A stretch of DNA of 64,000 nt from Reticulitermes lucifugus (Eukaryota; Arthropoda; Insecta; Blattodea; Rhinotermitidae), in NCBI GenBank assembly GCA_026260175.1, contig JAKCWW010000558.1, positions 2,200-66,199 of the forward strand. The letters are read 5' to 3'. The stretch's first letter is position 1. Each line of letters begins with the position of its first letter. The notes below the pieces were generated by a model. That model searched no databases, was not told the origin of the DNA, and saw nothing but the letters and a program-made list of their open reading frames with translations. Positions 1 through 12,400 of this stretch are shown piece by piece. Made by a program: the position numbers and the translations under genes.

Positions 1-2741
1 TTATAGACTACGTATAACTTGAATTATGCACCAACAACTTTGGGGTACAAAGTTGAAGAGAAAGTATATCTGGGGGTACGCGAACAAAAAAGTTTGAATG
101 CCACCGCACTAGATCATTATCTCTTTCATCCGCACACATGATCATTCGGGGAAGCCATCGCTGAGGCGTAGTTTCCACTAACTGGTGTCACAGATTGACA
201 CTGTAACATCGTCTCTTTCAAGTTAACGTTTATAGACAACTTTATTTTGCACTGAATTATAATCCTAACGTGTCATCATGTCCGTGAGTCTGTGCACGTA
301 ATACTATTTTAAGCATTTTAAGATTCTGGCAGTTAAGGACTACGGAACTAGAGGATGTCATAATCACAGATTAACTCCTTAATTTTAACCGTTCTAACTC
401 CTCAAGTCCCATTTGAACCAACTAAATCATTTCCACGAAACTTGATATAAACAGTATAATACAATTAGGATTAACCTCTCTTCGTATTTCTTCAGTTTCG
501 TATGATCGATAATAAGAAACTGGCAGCCATAAAACTTCCGAGATAACAGCGACTGTAGAGCCGCTTAATGTAGGGTCCTTAAATTTTGTGTGGTAACAGA
601 ACTTTTACTGTGGTAAAAGAAAATGATAAACTTCTGTTAGAGTAATTTGTTGTATCATGTAAAACAATACAGTGATTAAGCGCAATAAGATGAGTGCTAT
701 CTCATTCCTCACATTCAACCAACTCAATAAGATCCATCTTATAATATAATATAATTTGTTTACTTGTTGACTCCCCAGTATATATTTCCACTGATGTGCC
801 TGCTAATACCATGTTTTCTGCAATATATCCCTTATGTTAATCTTACTATCTACATTGTTTATCATATATAATCTTTCAACTAATACTAATGACTGTGATA
901 ACAGGAACTTAGTTGGTCGTTAACGTTTTACCAAATTTCTTTTGCCTTGCGTGGGCAAAATAAAAGAACGTCCTCCAAGTACGATATATAAAAAGTTTAA
1001 CAAGTAGCATTCCAAACACAGTAACAGAATATTCCTTTGTTAGCGTACGCATTAAGCGGAAGTGTACATCGAAAATACCGACTGAAGCAGGAGCCCCACT
1101 GGGGGGGTGAGAAGGGTTACTAAACTCGTACCTCATAGGTCTCCGCGCAAAACCCAGAACGTTCCTCTTTTACAGGAATAAGCAAGAGCGATTTCCCAGC
1201 TACACAGAGAGAAGATGAAGAGAGAATGCCGTCTGGGGATGAGACGAAAACCAGGAGGGTGTTTCCATGGATACAGAAGGGAAGGAGTGTACACTCAGCC
1301 TGTGTGTGTGTGCAAATAGTTCGATGGAGTTGACGGTTGAAAATGCAAGGTAACTATCCCAGACCGAATTCATAAAGCTATTTCAAGAGGGGTTTAAAAT
1401 ACAGCAGCTAAGGTCTCCAATTATAATTTTCAACCGTCCCGAAACTCGACAGACAATGCTAAAGCGTGATGCTGTCAACGGAAGGTAACTGAATGTAGCA
1501 TAAAGGGTACGTAATTTTGCTGAGAAATTTCATGTGAATAAAGGAACGAACTAGTTCAGATATAAACAACAGCTTAATACATACAGAAACTGGGTTATAA
1601 AATAAATACACTGGAGATGCTGAATTGAATTTTGAGTGTTATGATGTGTGTAATACTTCTTTCATCTAGCCCCCATCTCACACCCCAAATCACTACACGC
1701 TTTATCAAGATTCGTCAAGTGCAAAACTAAATACACAAATATAAGGGCGCTTCATACATGCATAAACACAAAAAATTACGTAAAGTAAGTAACGTTTCAA
1801 TGCTGACAAACGTGCGTGTCAAGGTCGTCTTTTAGGAGAAAGAGAATGGAAAAGTACATTGCTGACCCACCAAAAATGCATAAGACACAAAAATTGAGAG
1901 AAACTGACAATGAACCCCTAACCTAACGGCTTCATAGACTCCCATCACCCTCCCCCCCCCAAATAATCTGTCTGGTGAAAGTGAAAAGGCAAGCTGATCT
2001 TTTAATCATTGTGATTCCTAATAAAGTAGGCCTACTTTAATATTTTGCGGTCATTTTAGGTATAAATAAAGTGTTAATATTATTATTAAAAATTATGTTT
2101 ATTTAAATCTCACGTAACAAAATAATGAGCTATACTCTCCACTCTCCAAATACAGATTTCACCGCGCGATGATTATGTTTCCATTTGTCGCTTTTTCTTG
2201 ATCAAAATCCGTTTCTCTGCAGAAGCTAAATATTGGAAGATTGTGACGTAAGTAAATATTTATTCAGAAATGTTGCTGCTATTTGCTCAATATGATAAGG
2301 CAATGTCAGAATATACCACGCTGCAAGGTCGGACTGGGAGCAGCTGCCTCAGTTTCTGAAAGCTATAAGTCTTCAAGGTAAGAATTTTATCACGCACAGA
2401 GAGCTTATAAAATTTAACATTATTCAAGATAGAAGAGTTTGCTATTTACAAATAACAATAAATACAAATAATGAAAGCATTCTCATAAATGTTTGGTGGC
2501 AATTATCGACTCCTCATGTTGTAACTATAAGCCGTAAGATATGGTCCATTGTCTGAGTGCATTCATTATAAACGTGTTTCAATACGGTATCTACTCCGGT
2601 GAGTCGGTGATTGTATATCGTTTTATCAACACCTATTTGTATCATTCTACGTTCCACAACAGCGGCAACAGCCACTGTCCAGCCCAGAAACCTCTGAATA
2701 CCAATATTTCACACTCCGATTACCTTCCAATTTCTATCTTC
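1..2741. other. No gene or clear repeat seen
   Basis: AT-rich DNA. The 75-codon minus-strand frame at 909-1136 has no recognisable motif. Confidence 0.5.
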
Positions 2742-2955
2742 CATGGCGGCTCAGATAGCATGGTCGGTAGCTACACATATAACAACTGGCCACAGGCTGG
2801 AAGGTCCAGGCTCGAATCCCGGTGGGTGCATGAGGTTTTCTTTCCTCCATGCCCTTCCAGACCGGCCCTGGGGCCAAACCAGTCTCCTCTACAATGGATA
2901 CGGTGGCTCTTTTCGGGGGGGTGGGGCGTAGCTTTTACCACTCAGACCCATATAA
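2742..2955 (+). repeat. SINE family A copy
   Basis: Decayed tRNA-like head (TAGCATGGTCGGTAG) and a clear box B GGCTCGAATCCCGGTGGG, then AGACCGGCCCTGGGGCC and the GGGGCG body; the 3' tail is lost. The open frames here come from the SINE and are not genes. Confidence 0.75.
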
Positions 2956-4744
2956 CTTCTATCTTCAATTCTTCCTTGCTTTCCTCCAATCTTCTCTTTT
3001 TTCCGATATTTCCTTCTTGATTCTTTATTATTTCCCCTGTAATTTGTTTCATTTTTCTCTTTTTCCTTCCTTTCTCTTCTTTTTACTTTCTTTCATTAAC
3101 TCGATATGGTGTTTAATAATAATGGAACGAGTCAAAACTATGGATGGGAGAAACAGAAAATTTGATAATGTAAAAAAAACATATATTTCTTTCTTCGCCT
3201 GTAATGCGATCACGTCAAATCTTTTGGCTTGCCAGACGAAAGTTTACACTTAGATATTGTCACTGTGCAGACTCGAACATATTACGCAAAATATTGGTCA
3301 GACTGTTCTTAAAGTATGACTTGTCGGATGGGAACAGCTTTCATAATAGATTTATTTACGTTATGAAACATAGGGCATTTTTACAATACAAACTTTCAAT
3401 ATGTTTTCGGTGTCAATCGATAATGGAAAATAAACGGTTTCTACATTGAGATTATGGTTGAGATGGTTTGCGTGAGCGTGAAGAAATTGTTTTATGACTA
3501 TTTTGTATAATACTTAAAGACTTATGGGAACAAATATTTGTTCGGGAAAGTAATTACGAAAACATACTACATGTTCACATCTGTTATCACCTTTCTTGGT
3601 GGTCTATCCTTTCCATTTTTCTGTTCTGAAAATCTGACATCCATCTAATTCTAGTTCATTGATGTGTCGAATCTAGGTGACATCAAAGTGGAGGATAGAC
3701 GCATGATGGATGAATATGTGTGTGTGTGTGCGTATGTATGTGTGCATGCATGCGTGCGAGCGAGCCATCAGAGAGAAATAGCAAATAATAGCGCGGCCTG
3801 ACAAGCTGAAACTGCTATATAGGAGAAAAAACTGCAGCAGTATTACTTGCCTTCCCACTTACATCCTCCAGCATAGAGCTTTTAACAGACTCAAGAACAA
3901 TCGCGTGGCTATTGAGCCAAAAACCGGCGAGCCTCAGACTGTATAACCGTCCGCTTTATCCGGCAACAAAGCAGCATGCAAGCTCCGTACCAGAGCTTTC
4001 ATTGGCTGCAAGGTATCATGAACAACGAGACTCTTTCAAACCAGAGGCTTCCTATCTTACACAGCCGCACCTCTGCTCAACAAATACTTATCATTTCGCC
4101 TTCCGTCACATTTTCCTTCGCACTTTTGATCATCAGAAGTAACAAATCGCAAAAGCAGCAGCAGCAACAACAACAACAACAACAACAGTAAGAAGGTGAT
4201 GATGGCAGTCATGATATCCGAACATTTCACGTCCGTAACGGCTCTACGGCGGTCGGCGTTTCCTAACGAATCGGTACTGATATCGTTCCATAAGGAGTAG
4301 CCTACGGAGAGTCGGTGAGAAATGAGCTGCTGAACTCACCTCAGTCTACTCATCAAACTGAATGAAAAGAAACACACCTCCACTTATACCGTATTGTATC
4401 TTAATCAATGCTTCGAATATGTGGAAAGGAGCAAATGTTTGGAAATGACGATAACAAATCAAACTACATCCACGAACATATTAAGAGCCTATTAAATTGG
4501 TGGAATTCTTGCTACTATTCGGCTCAAAATTTTGCCTTTCCGCTTCCTATCTAAAAATGTAAAGAGTCAAATAAAAAAATATTGGTATAGTTAATTTCAC
4601 CCGTTAATTTGGACAGATAAAAAACCTGGTCTGTCACCAAGCCCATTCCATTTGAATTGTGGGCCGGCCTTTGCAGTACCTTAGTAAATTAAATAAACGA
4701 CATCATGCGTCCCTTCCGAGAAAACCTGTATTTAATAATTATTT
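2956..4744. other. No gene seen; simple repeats only
   Basis: T/C-rich stretch to 3110, a TG repeat near 3.72 kb and a CAG/CAA run near 4.16 kb. The frames here are short and featureless. Confidence 0.5.
4155..4189 (+). repeat. (CAG/CAA)n microsatellite
   Basis: AGCAGCAGCAGCAACAACAA and further CAA units. It reads as polyglutamine in one frame, but no supporting gene structure surrounds it. Confidence 0.85.
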
Positions 4745-4786
4745 ATACACTACATGTTTCAATCCTTCGAGCATCATCAGGTGTAC
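4745..4786 (-). ncRNA. Hammerhead-ribozyme-like motif (a)
   Basis: Minus strand: stem I TACAC (gtgta at 4781-4785) pairs with GTGTA (tacac at 4746-4750). The core CTGATGA (4774-4780) and GAAAC (4756-4760) are both exact, followed by ATGTA. Stem II is weak, so this copy is probably decayed. The surrounding 4.69-4.86 kb resembles the flanks of the motif at 54.6 kb, so both may be Penelope-type termini. Confidence 0.5.
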
Positions 4787-4859
4787 AATACAAAAGCTTA
4801 AAATCCAAGGTAAAAGTGTATACAATTTTTGTGTGAGATCTGGCGTCTTTTAATAACCT

Positions 4860-6100
4860 GTAGAAATAAAAACAGTTTACAAGAAATGCATGCCTATTAT
4901 ACAGCTATATAATCGTCGCGTTACGTAAATATACCCATATCCAATTAAGCAAATTTCTTACAAATATAGTCACTCGTATAAACTGCAGTGTTTTATGTTG
5001 GTTGCATTGGAGTCGTCATACCTTCTTTCCCTGTGACAGTGAATAAACATTGCCTGGCTTGTAACTTTCTGCTTAAAATAAAGCAGAGAATTTTGTTGTG
5101 TACAAATCTATTACTTAACAGAAAAGCTCCAGATGGTCGTGCTTGCATGTGGACGATAAAATTCTACACCTAAATCGTCGTCTTTCATTAACATACATTA
5201 CTCTAATGTTCAGATGTCTCATGATTTAATTGGCTTAGGATGGACGTCTTACCTATGTAGCATTACATTTGTAATTGTAGGAGATGAGGAATATTTCATA
5301 AACGGTTTCCGATGTGATATTCGTTGGAGTCCAGACACTTCAATTTAAATACTGTGCATCTTATTCAGAATGTAAATGTCATATTTGACACCGTATGGTT
5401 TTGTTTCCATAAATGCAAATGAAGCGTGGTAGGCGTTCTTAAATATAACGCTCCTTTGTAAGAAATCTCATTGCTAGATAATTATCAGCTTAGGAGCATT
5501 GCCAAATCTCCCGCCAGAGAGAAATGCCTGGCGCAAGCAAAAAACATCTTCAGTTTTCAACTTAACGCACCAAAGTTACGTATAATGATGCCGTAGCTGC
5601 TGCTTTCTTACAATCATAAACCCACTCAAACTAAAAACAAAAATATGTACCACTATTGCATCTTATCCTACGCAAATTGGAGTCTTGGGCTGGAATCCAG
5701 GAAGCTTTTGAGAAAGTCAATCCGCATAAAGCTTTAGTGAACTCACAAAGTGAAATATGGACAGAAATTGGATCAACTGTCCGCAGACTGGGAGCAAAAA
5801 TAGGGCGAAACATACTATGCGACTAAGTTAAGGTAACGAACTGAAAATAATTTATGCAATAAATTCAACTCACAGAGCGAATAAAATAAACTCATAATGT
5901 GTGGATTCTGTCCGTTTCACCACCTATTCATGTGAACATGCAGATGACGAAAGGGCGGAAGTATTCATCAGTTTTCCACTTAATTTGGTACTGCAGATCC
6001 ACACTACAAGATGTCGAGGCAATTATTTACGATTCGTATCGGTCAAGTATAAATAATACTCTTAGTGTGTATATATATATACATATATATATATAATATG
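4860..6100. other. No gene seen
   Basis: Short frames at 4988-5173 and 5631-5813 match nothing I recognise. Confidence 0.5.
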
Positions 6101-6110
6101 TACATAATAT

Positions 6111-6376
6111 GTGGGTCGGAATAGCGTAGTCGGTATAGACACTACGCTACGGGCTGGACGGTCCGGGGATCGAAACCTGGTGGGATGCAAGATTTTCCGC
6201 ACACGTCCAGACCGACCCTGGGGCCCACCAGCCTCCAGTGCAATGGATACCTGTTCTATTTCCCGGGGATAAAGCTACCGGGGCGTGGGGTTGACCACCC
6301 ACTCCCATCTAGCGCCGAGGTTAAAGAAAAAGTAGAGCTATACCTCTAGGGCAAACGTTACTGTTTACCTTTTATA
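6111..6376 (+). repeat. SINE family A, full-length copy
   Basis: Box A TAGCGTAGTCGGTATAG, box B GGTCCGGGGATCGAAACC, body through CATCTAGCGCCGAGG, and tail to TTTACCTTT. TACATAATAT (6101-6110) and TACGTAATAT (6377-6386) form a 10-bp target-site duplication with one mismatch. Confidence 0.85.
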
Positions 6377-6830
6377 TACGTAATATAAAAATATACATCT
6401 CATTATTACATACTTCCTAAATTTTATCTGAAACCTTTTTCGATGTGATGAATATTTAACGGAATTCAAAGAAAAAGTTTGTAACTCTTATGTACAACTT
6501 GCTACAACGTATTGGAATCGACTACTGGCATTCATTTGTTTCTGAGCTAAAGAAAACTCCGTAAAAAATTGGGTCTTTAAACAGAAGTAACTTTGATGAT
6601 TTAAGTTATACATACACACATATGTACACAGATACACATATACGTACGAGTATTACGTACACGCACACATAAACTATATATATATATATACATATTAGGC
6701 TAACATACATTTAGTATAAAAAGACTGCTTTTTTTCATTACCAATAGGATAAGGCGATTGAAATGCAAGTAAAGAACATTGTTGTAGTGAAGAAATGAAA
6801 TACATTTCAGGGATTGACAAGACATATAAG

Positions 6831-7105
6831 GAGCCGGAACAGCTTAGTCAGTAGAGCGACTAGACTACAGGCTGGACGATCGAGAAATCGCAGTTCGATT
6901 TTCAGCAGAGGAAAGCAAAGCGTCCAGCCCGGCTTCGGAGCCCATTCAGCTTCCTATTCAATGGGTATCGTGTGTTCTCTCTAAGGGGGTAAAGCGGCCG
7001 GGATGTAAAACTGACCAATTCCTTCCATACAGTGCCGAGGTTAAGATTCAGTGGAGCTAATGATCCTATCCTCCTTATGTCTTCATGGTATGCACAGGGA
7101 CAACT
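6831..7105 (+). repeat. SINE family A, older copy
   Basis: Head AGCTTAGTCAGTAGAGCGAC and degenerate box B GCAGTTCGATTTTCAGC, then the GGGGGTAAAGCGGCCGGG body, GTGCCGAGGTTAAG and the ending GTCTTCATGGTATGCACAGG. Diverged from the 6.1-kb copy. Confidence 0.75.
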
Positions 7106-7221
7106 TATACGATACATTATTGAAGTCCGCAATACAAATTTATTGATAAAAAATAAAAAGTCCAGCTATGAGTCTGCTAAAGGATAAATAAACATAAAAG
7201 CTAGAGGCTAGGGTAAACTGT

Positions 7222-7565
7222 AAAGGTAAATTTGTCTGTGTATGTGCCATGAAGGCATATAGGGAGAGTTGTTAGTTGTTGCTGTGCACGCCATGAAAGC
7301 ACATGTGTAAGTGAAGGTGTAGCTCCACACATTCTTAACTTAGGCATTAGATTGCGATTGGTGGCCAGTTTGACTCCCCGGCCCCGCTTTACGCCCGGGG
7401 AATACTCCCATGACCCAGAGGATAGGACGACGGGGTGAGCCACAGTGCCGTCTGGACGATTTGGGGATGAGCAAAGTCACTCGTCCGTGCCCGTAATCGA
7501 ACCAAGATCCTTTGTTTGACCATTCCGTAGTCTACTCACTATACTGACTGAGCTACCCCGGCTCT
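7222..7565 (-). repeat. SINE family A copy, minus strand
   Basis: Read on the minus strand it begins GAGCCGGGGTAGCTCAGT at the right end and contains a box B-like TTCGATTACGG, the CCGGGGAGTCAAACTGGCC body and an AAGGTAAA-type end at the left. The left third appears to hold two tails (ATGAAGGCATAT and ATGAAAGCACAT), suggesting a tail duplication or nested copy. Confidence 0.7.
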
Positions 7566-7599
7566 ACCTGTAACTGGAGGGTCGTCAGTTCGGTTCCGT

Positions 7600-7793
7600 G
7601 AATTATCCAAACGCTTCATTTTCACGCCCCGCCCGCTTACTCTGAAGGACAGCACCCAGTACCTATTAAATAGGACGATGGAAGGGCCCCAAATCCGGTT
7701 TGGACATTTTGGAGATGAGAAAAAGTTCTTTCCCTTACTGGGACTCGAACCCCGGATCGTGCAGCCCGTAGCCTAATCACTATAAAATCCTTA
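7600..7793 (-). repeat. SINE family A, partial copy abutting the previous one
   Basis: Minus strand: box B region (complement of GGGACTCGAACCCCGGATC), then the family body. It lies directly next to the SINE ending at 7565 in the same orientation, so the two form a head-to-tail pair. Confidence 0.65.
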
Positions 7794-7994
7794 ATAATTC
7801 CACTCAGACAAAGCAAGCGCTACGAGTTTCTCGACAATGCAGTGCGTGAGGGGAAGGAAAAGGTAGGACAGGTTTCTCCTAAAAACGCATTTCGCTATGT
7901 ACAAGTAACAAGACACTTAACAAGTCTGACAGTTACCTTTCACAATTCAAAAATTTGAAGGCTGAAATTCTTATAAATTACACATATTCGCTTC

Positions 7995-8150
7995 CTGCCG
8001 CACACAGAACGCCGACTCCAGTACGAAGAAGAATCGATTATATTGTTTAGTGAGAATCACAGGAACCACACAAATGTATATTTTTTTTAATGTTGCAGCG
8101 GGTGGTACACAAAGTTAGCATTGGGCTTTACATTGTTAGCGTGCTTCGTA
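7995..8150 (+). repeat. Unclassified repeat C (also 14935-15070 and 46245-46400)
   Basis: Three places share GAGAATCA.A..AAC, a T-rich run with AATGTTG, and GGTGGTACACA.A (GGTGGTGCATAAAGTAAC at 46.36 kb) in the same order over about 140 bp. Too decayed to assign to a class. Confidence 0.4.
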
Positions 8151-8159
8151 CCACCAGTG

Positions 8160-9589
8160 TTGAGCACAATGACTTTTGTCTTCTAAACAATTAATTACTG
8201 ATGATCTAGTAGCAGGTCGGTCGTATTTGAACACTGCAAGCTACTACCAAAGCATATAATTGGGCACTGTGGGGCGGGGGGGGGGGTAAATCAAATCTAG
8301 TTATATTTTCGAAGCTTACTTTCCTAATATCAGTTTTAAGATTATCCTTCCATTCCTCAATTATCCAACATTATCAGTAATATTCTGCCATCATTTCATG
8401 CTTCTCCCTCTGAGTTACATGTCCCGTCCATCAACAACAGAAAGGTAAAAGCTTAACTCAATAATTCCTCGCCGTATAATTTCTTCCACTACGTCCTAGT
8501 ACTTTCAGAGATAATAATATTGACTTAATTTTTCTTAGAAATATTTGCACTTTACATTCCCCACTGAGGGTAAAAGACCACGTTCCAGACCACATACGAC
8601 AACGGATAGAAATAATTGGAACTTTTGGCAAAATGCACTAAAGTGACGCCACCGTGGTATAAAATAAAAGCTTCAACACCTACAACAACAAAACAGTGAT
8701 CAATTCCTACCCTCCACTTCCCAGCAGCGTTATGGCTTACCCACCGATATTCATATAAATGTTATATTCCCATTTCGTTTTGGTCTACCTAGTTCAATCG
8801 AAAGCATTTATTCTAAGCAACCCTTTACCTTTCAACTTCCAGACCTTATGACCTTCATATGTTTCTTCGGTCAATCCACAAAATTTGACAAATTGAGAGT
8901 ATTTTGAAAATGTTGTTACACAGAATATTTTAAGGGTAAAGGGTTTTTAGTACAGCGTTACATTTATTAAACAACGGGCACACAGAACAGTAAGTGGTCC
9001 ATCCAAATATTCGGCAATTTTCAACTTTTCCGGGCAAAAGTTTTGGAATCACTGTGTTAATGCAAGGCAAATAGAAACGTAAAGGATTTCAGAGAACTGA
9101 ATGGGAAAATAATAACTAAACAGTATGTGTGAAAATCATAAAAACAAAGTCATAAACTGAGCTGTTGAAACTCACCACAGTGATAGTAATGGGAGCAAAC
9201 CTTTCATTTGGCCGTCCATCCTTGCGAACGAACAATACGTTCCTGAAATAAAGAGATCGGATTTAGATTTCAGGTGAATGTCTATCATGGTTCTGAAACT
9301 CAAACTTCTGAAATGAACAAGATCGAATTAAGAGTATCAGTTTAAAAAATAATAAACATTTCTACATATCTGATAAAGACTCTTCAATCGAAATGCGCAT
9401 AACAGTCAAAACTGAAGTCCGTACGGGTCAATATAAAGAATTCATTATCAAACTGAAAATATTTCGGGCATTTTTAATGTTGTTTTTAAAAATTCTAGGG
9501 GTCCATGGTTACATATGCTCTCACGTTGTTACGTTAATTGGCAATAGCATTGCCTTCAGATCACAAGTACGAAGGACTGCCATTTTGGA
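8160..9589. other. No gene or clear repeat seen
   Basis: AT-rich with a G run near 8275-8287. Confidence 0.5.
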
Positions 9590-9901
9590 ATTAAGATGTG
9601 ATTTAAAACACGGTGAAACCTGCCCGCCCCGTCACGCTCAGTACATGACTCATCTCTCTTTGTCCTCTGTACCCACGCTGGCCCGATTTACTCGCATCCA
9701 CAAGTATAATAATGTACAATGTATTTTATTATTATTTAATGTTGGTAATGTCTTATTGTGCGTAATTTATCAATTAAACTTTATCATAGGTATGCATGTA
9801 AACGAAAAACGACTTATATATAGGGTTCGCTACTATCCGCGGTTTCGGGCATCCGCGCTAGGTCTTGGAACGTATCACCCGCGGATACGGGGGAACTACT
9901 G
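9590..9901 (+). mobile_element. Tigger/pogo-type DNA transposon end, MER2-like MITE
   Basis: The right end shows AACTTTATCATAGGTATG, TATATAGGGTTCGCTACTAT, CCGCGGTTTCGGGCATCCGC, GGTCTTGGAACGTATC and the terminal inverted repeat CCGCGGATACGGGGGAACTA ending CTG at 9901, followed by a TA target dinucleotide. This order matches, from memory, the 3' end of mammalian MER2/Tigger elements. The upstream block GCCCGCCCCGTCACGCTCAG, then TTTGTCCTCTGTACCCACGC, also resembles MER2. I could not find the left inverted repeat, so the copy seems 5'-truncated. The 173-codon open frame across it is not a gene. Confidence 0.7.
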
Positions 9902-10779
9902 TATATCTGAATAGAATCTGTAGACTTCTTGATCAGAAGCTTTTGTTCATTCTAGCCAATTTCTGAAGAGCTTCTCAAAATACGCCAGGGCCAATTTTTA
10001 CGCAATCTTATCCTACTCACGAATTATTGCCGACGGAACACCGACGATTCCGTAAGCCTCGCAGCTACTAGACAAAAGGTAATAAATAGCTGTCTTGAGA
10101 GTTATTGCGCCACGGAGCAAGAAAGCAAAGATTTCAGCCTGGGAATTTGGGGACTAGCCCATTCACACTTCAAAGCAAAGGAAGAAGAAAAAACTGTAAG
10201 AACGCGAAGCAAAAAGAAGTAACCTCTCCTAAAAATCTTTTGTGTTTATTGAAGACAAGTATACCGATTTTTTATTTGTGTGTGTGTGTGTGTCAAAAGA
10301 TAAAGGTAAAGTTTGAATCGGAATAGAGGGGCAAATGGCACGTGCCTTTTTACTTCCCTCCACCTCAAACTTCTTTGTCACCGGTTTTCTTCGTTATAAA
10401 ATGCTATGAAGGGAAACGTCCATTCAAATGAAAATGTGATCCTTTTCAATAGACTCAAGGAAGTCGTAACATGTACAGTTATCTGAAAGAAAACTGTTTA
10501 TTTGAAGGTGCTAGCAGTTGACGGGAAACGAGAATTATTAATAATTTTATGCGTCATATCAACAGAATCTCGAGACAACCATCCCCAGTTTAGATTATGA
10601 CAAATGTAAAACAACTACAACATGTGGAATATTTCAACTAACTGGGTAGTCTGAGAACAAGTGATGTAAATCTACACGTCAAATCAAATCCAGGATTGCC
10701 ACGGCAGAAGCAGGAAGATTCTTTTCACCAGAAAAGTGGGCTAAAGAAATTAAAAAAGGAACTAATCTACATTTGGAGC

Positions 10780-11165
10780 CTAGTTTTTATGGTGCTGAAA
10801 CTTGGAAAGTTCGGAAAATAGATCAGAAAACTTGACAGTTTTTGGAATGTGGTGCTGGAGAATGATAACAGTAGATTAGTTAAGAAGTATCACACAGAGT
10901 CAAGGAGAAAAGGAGCGTCTTTCATAGAATAAAACGAAAGAAGGCTAACTGGGTTGGTCACACCTTGTGTAAGAACCGCCTTCTAAAACACATTATAGAA
11001 GGAAAGACAGAAGGGACAAAGAGAGGAGGAAGAAGTAAGCAGCTACTGAATGACCTTAGCAGATACTGGAATTTGAAAAAGGAAGCACTAGATTGCACTG
11101 TCTAGTGAATTCGCTATGGAAGTAGCTATGGACCTGCCGCAAGACAGGCTATGCTATGACCTGTA
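10780..11165 (+). mobile_element. Non-LTR retrotransposon (LINE) ORF2 3' fragment
   Basis: Conceptual translation gives FYGAETWKVRKIDQKT, then after a frame change HRIKRKKANWVGHTLCKNRL, LKHIIEGKTEGTKRGGRSKQ and LLNDLSRYWNLKKEALD. This is the C-terminal region of insect LINE reverse transcriptases. It has in-frame stops and at least one frameshift (between about 10860 and 10917), so it is dead. Confidence 0.7.
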
Positions 11166-11598
11166 TATCAACATGCATAGACAATTTCCATAACAACATT
11201 AATAAAGCAATAATATTTGCTAACACACTCCTCTAATCTAATGATAAGTATGGTAATGGGTGTCCTGAAATCATTGATGTATCACGGACAAAAGCAGATT
11301 TTTTATGCTGAACCCAAGACCAGACTACTTATAAAACGCGTTACATACAGTAACAATTTAAACGTCAGTTAGTGAAAGTGACTTTCTAAGCAGGAGTTGA
11401 AATATCATCAAAGCTGGACTCTTTCGCGAAATTTCATATTTGAACTTCAATGCTTTTGTCGACGAGTAACCCCTTAACTATAAAGTAAACGTAAATGTAA
11501 AAAAGTTGAATGTATTCTTGAAATCGGTACTAGATAAACATGCGAGGTCTGGAAAGAGCCTCCTATATCTATAAGATAGAAGTTACCATGCCTCATAA

Positions 11599-11880
11599 CT
11601 AACTAACTAACTCCATGGAGCAGAGTCCTTCTTGAGAAGCTAACAGGTCGTCAGCNNNNNNNNNNNNNNNNNNNNNNNNNNNNNNNNNNNNNNNNNNNNN
11701 NNNNNATCCCACTTCTTGAAGATCCATTCTAATATTATCCTCCCATCTACGCCTCGGTCTTCCAAGTGTTCTCCTTCCCTCAGGTCTCCACCATGCCTCA
11801 TAGCGAAGAATAAAAGTCGTGGCCCTTTCCGTCAATGTAAGTCCGACTGACGAGCCCGTGGCCCGTCTATGCACTAATTG
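11599..11880 (-). mobile_element. LINE ORF2 3' end, minus strand, interrupted by a gap
   Basis: Minus-strand translation has RTLGRPRRRWEDNIRMDLQE before the 50-N gap and LLASQEGLCSMELVS after it, the typical final residues of a blattodean-type LINE ORF2. The repeat nature probably explains the assembly gap. Confidence 0.65.
11656..11705. other. Assembly gap (50 N)
   Basis: Exactly 50 N inside a LINE 3' end; the length is probably a placeholder. Confidence 0.98.
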
Positions 11881-12169
11881 AAATATCCGGGTTCATAATT
11901 CCTTTACAACATAAAAGATTACTCTGTAAAATACGAACTTGGCGAAAGCTGAAAATGGCGTATTTTGTAGACGCACTATTCCAAATGCGTACATTTAATG
12001 CAAAACTAAACTACGCGATCCCTGAATTGAAAATTCCTAGATAAGGTGTACAGACAAAGGAGGATAAGGGTTGAGGAGAAAAGTGGGTTAAAAGAATAGT
12101 ATAGTTTTCGTAGGAAAACACGGACAGAGCGCGTTATTTAATGACGCTGTCAATTGCTAAAATCATGTA

Positions 12170-12400
12170 GCGTCGGATAAAGGAATGAGACCACTTGAAA
12201 TATCCGGGAGGATAACATTAATATGGATTTTAATGAATATGATGGGCATGGAATGAATTAATCTTCTTCAGAATAGGGGCAAGTGGCGGGCTCTTGTGAA
12301 CATGATTTCCATAAAATGCGGGTAATTTGACTAGATGACGAAATATTAACTTCTTAAGGATTCTGCTCCATGGAATTCGTTAGTCATTTAACGGGCAGAG
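12170..12400 (+). mobile_element. LINE 3' end, decayed copy
   Basis: Reads EDNINMDFNEYDGHGMN, then in another frame GKWRALV-like sequence, and ends in TCTGCTCCATGGAATTCGTT, which matches the complement of the 11.6-kb copy end. Opposite orientation to it. Confidence 0.55.

Noticed and set aside
2541-3253. Overlapping frames with a GPGAKP-like string
   Set aside because: Translation of a SINE; the same string appears wherever family A occurs.
6120-6190. Possible tRNA gene
   Set aside because: Box A and box B are present but the flanks form a dispersed SINE and no acceptor-stem pairing is seen.
9393-9914. 173-codon frame
   Set aside because: Runs across the Tigger-type non-coding end; not a transposase or host gene.
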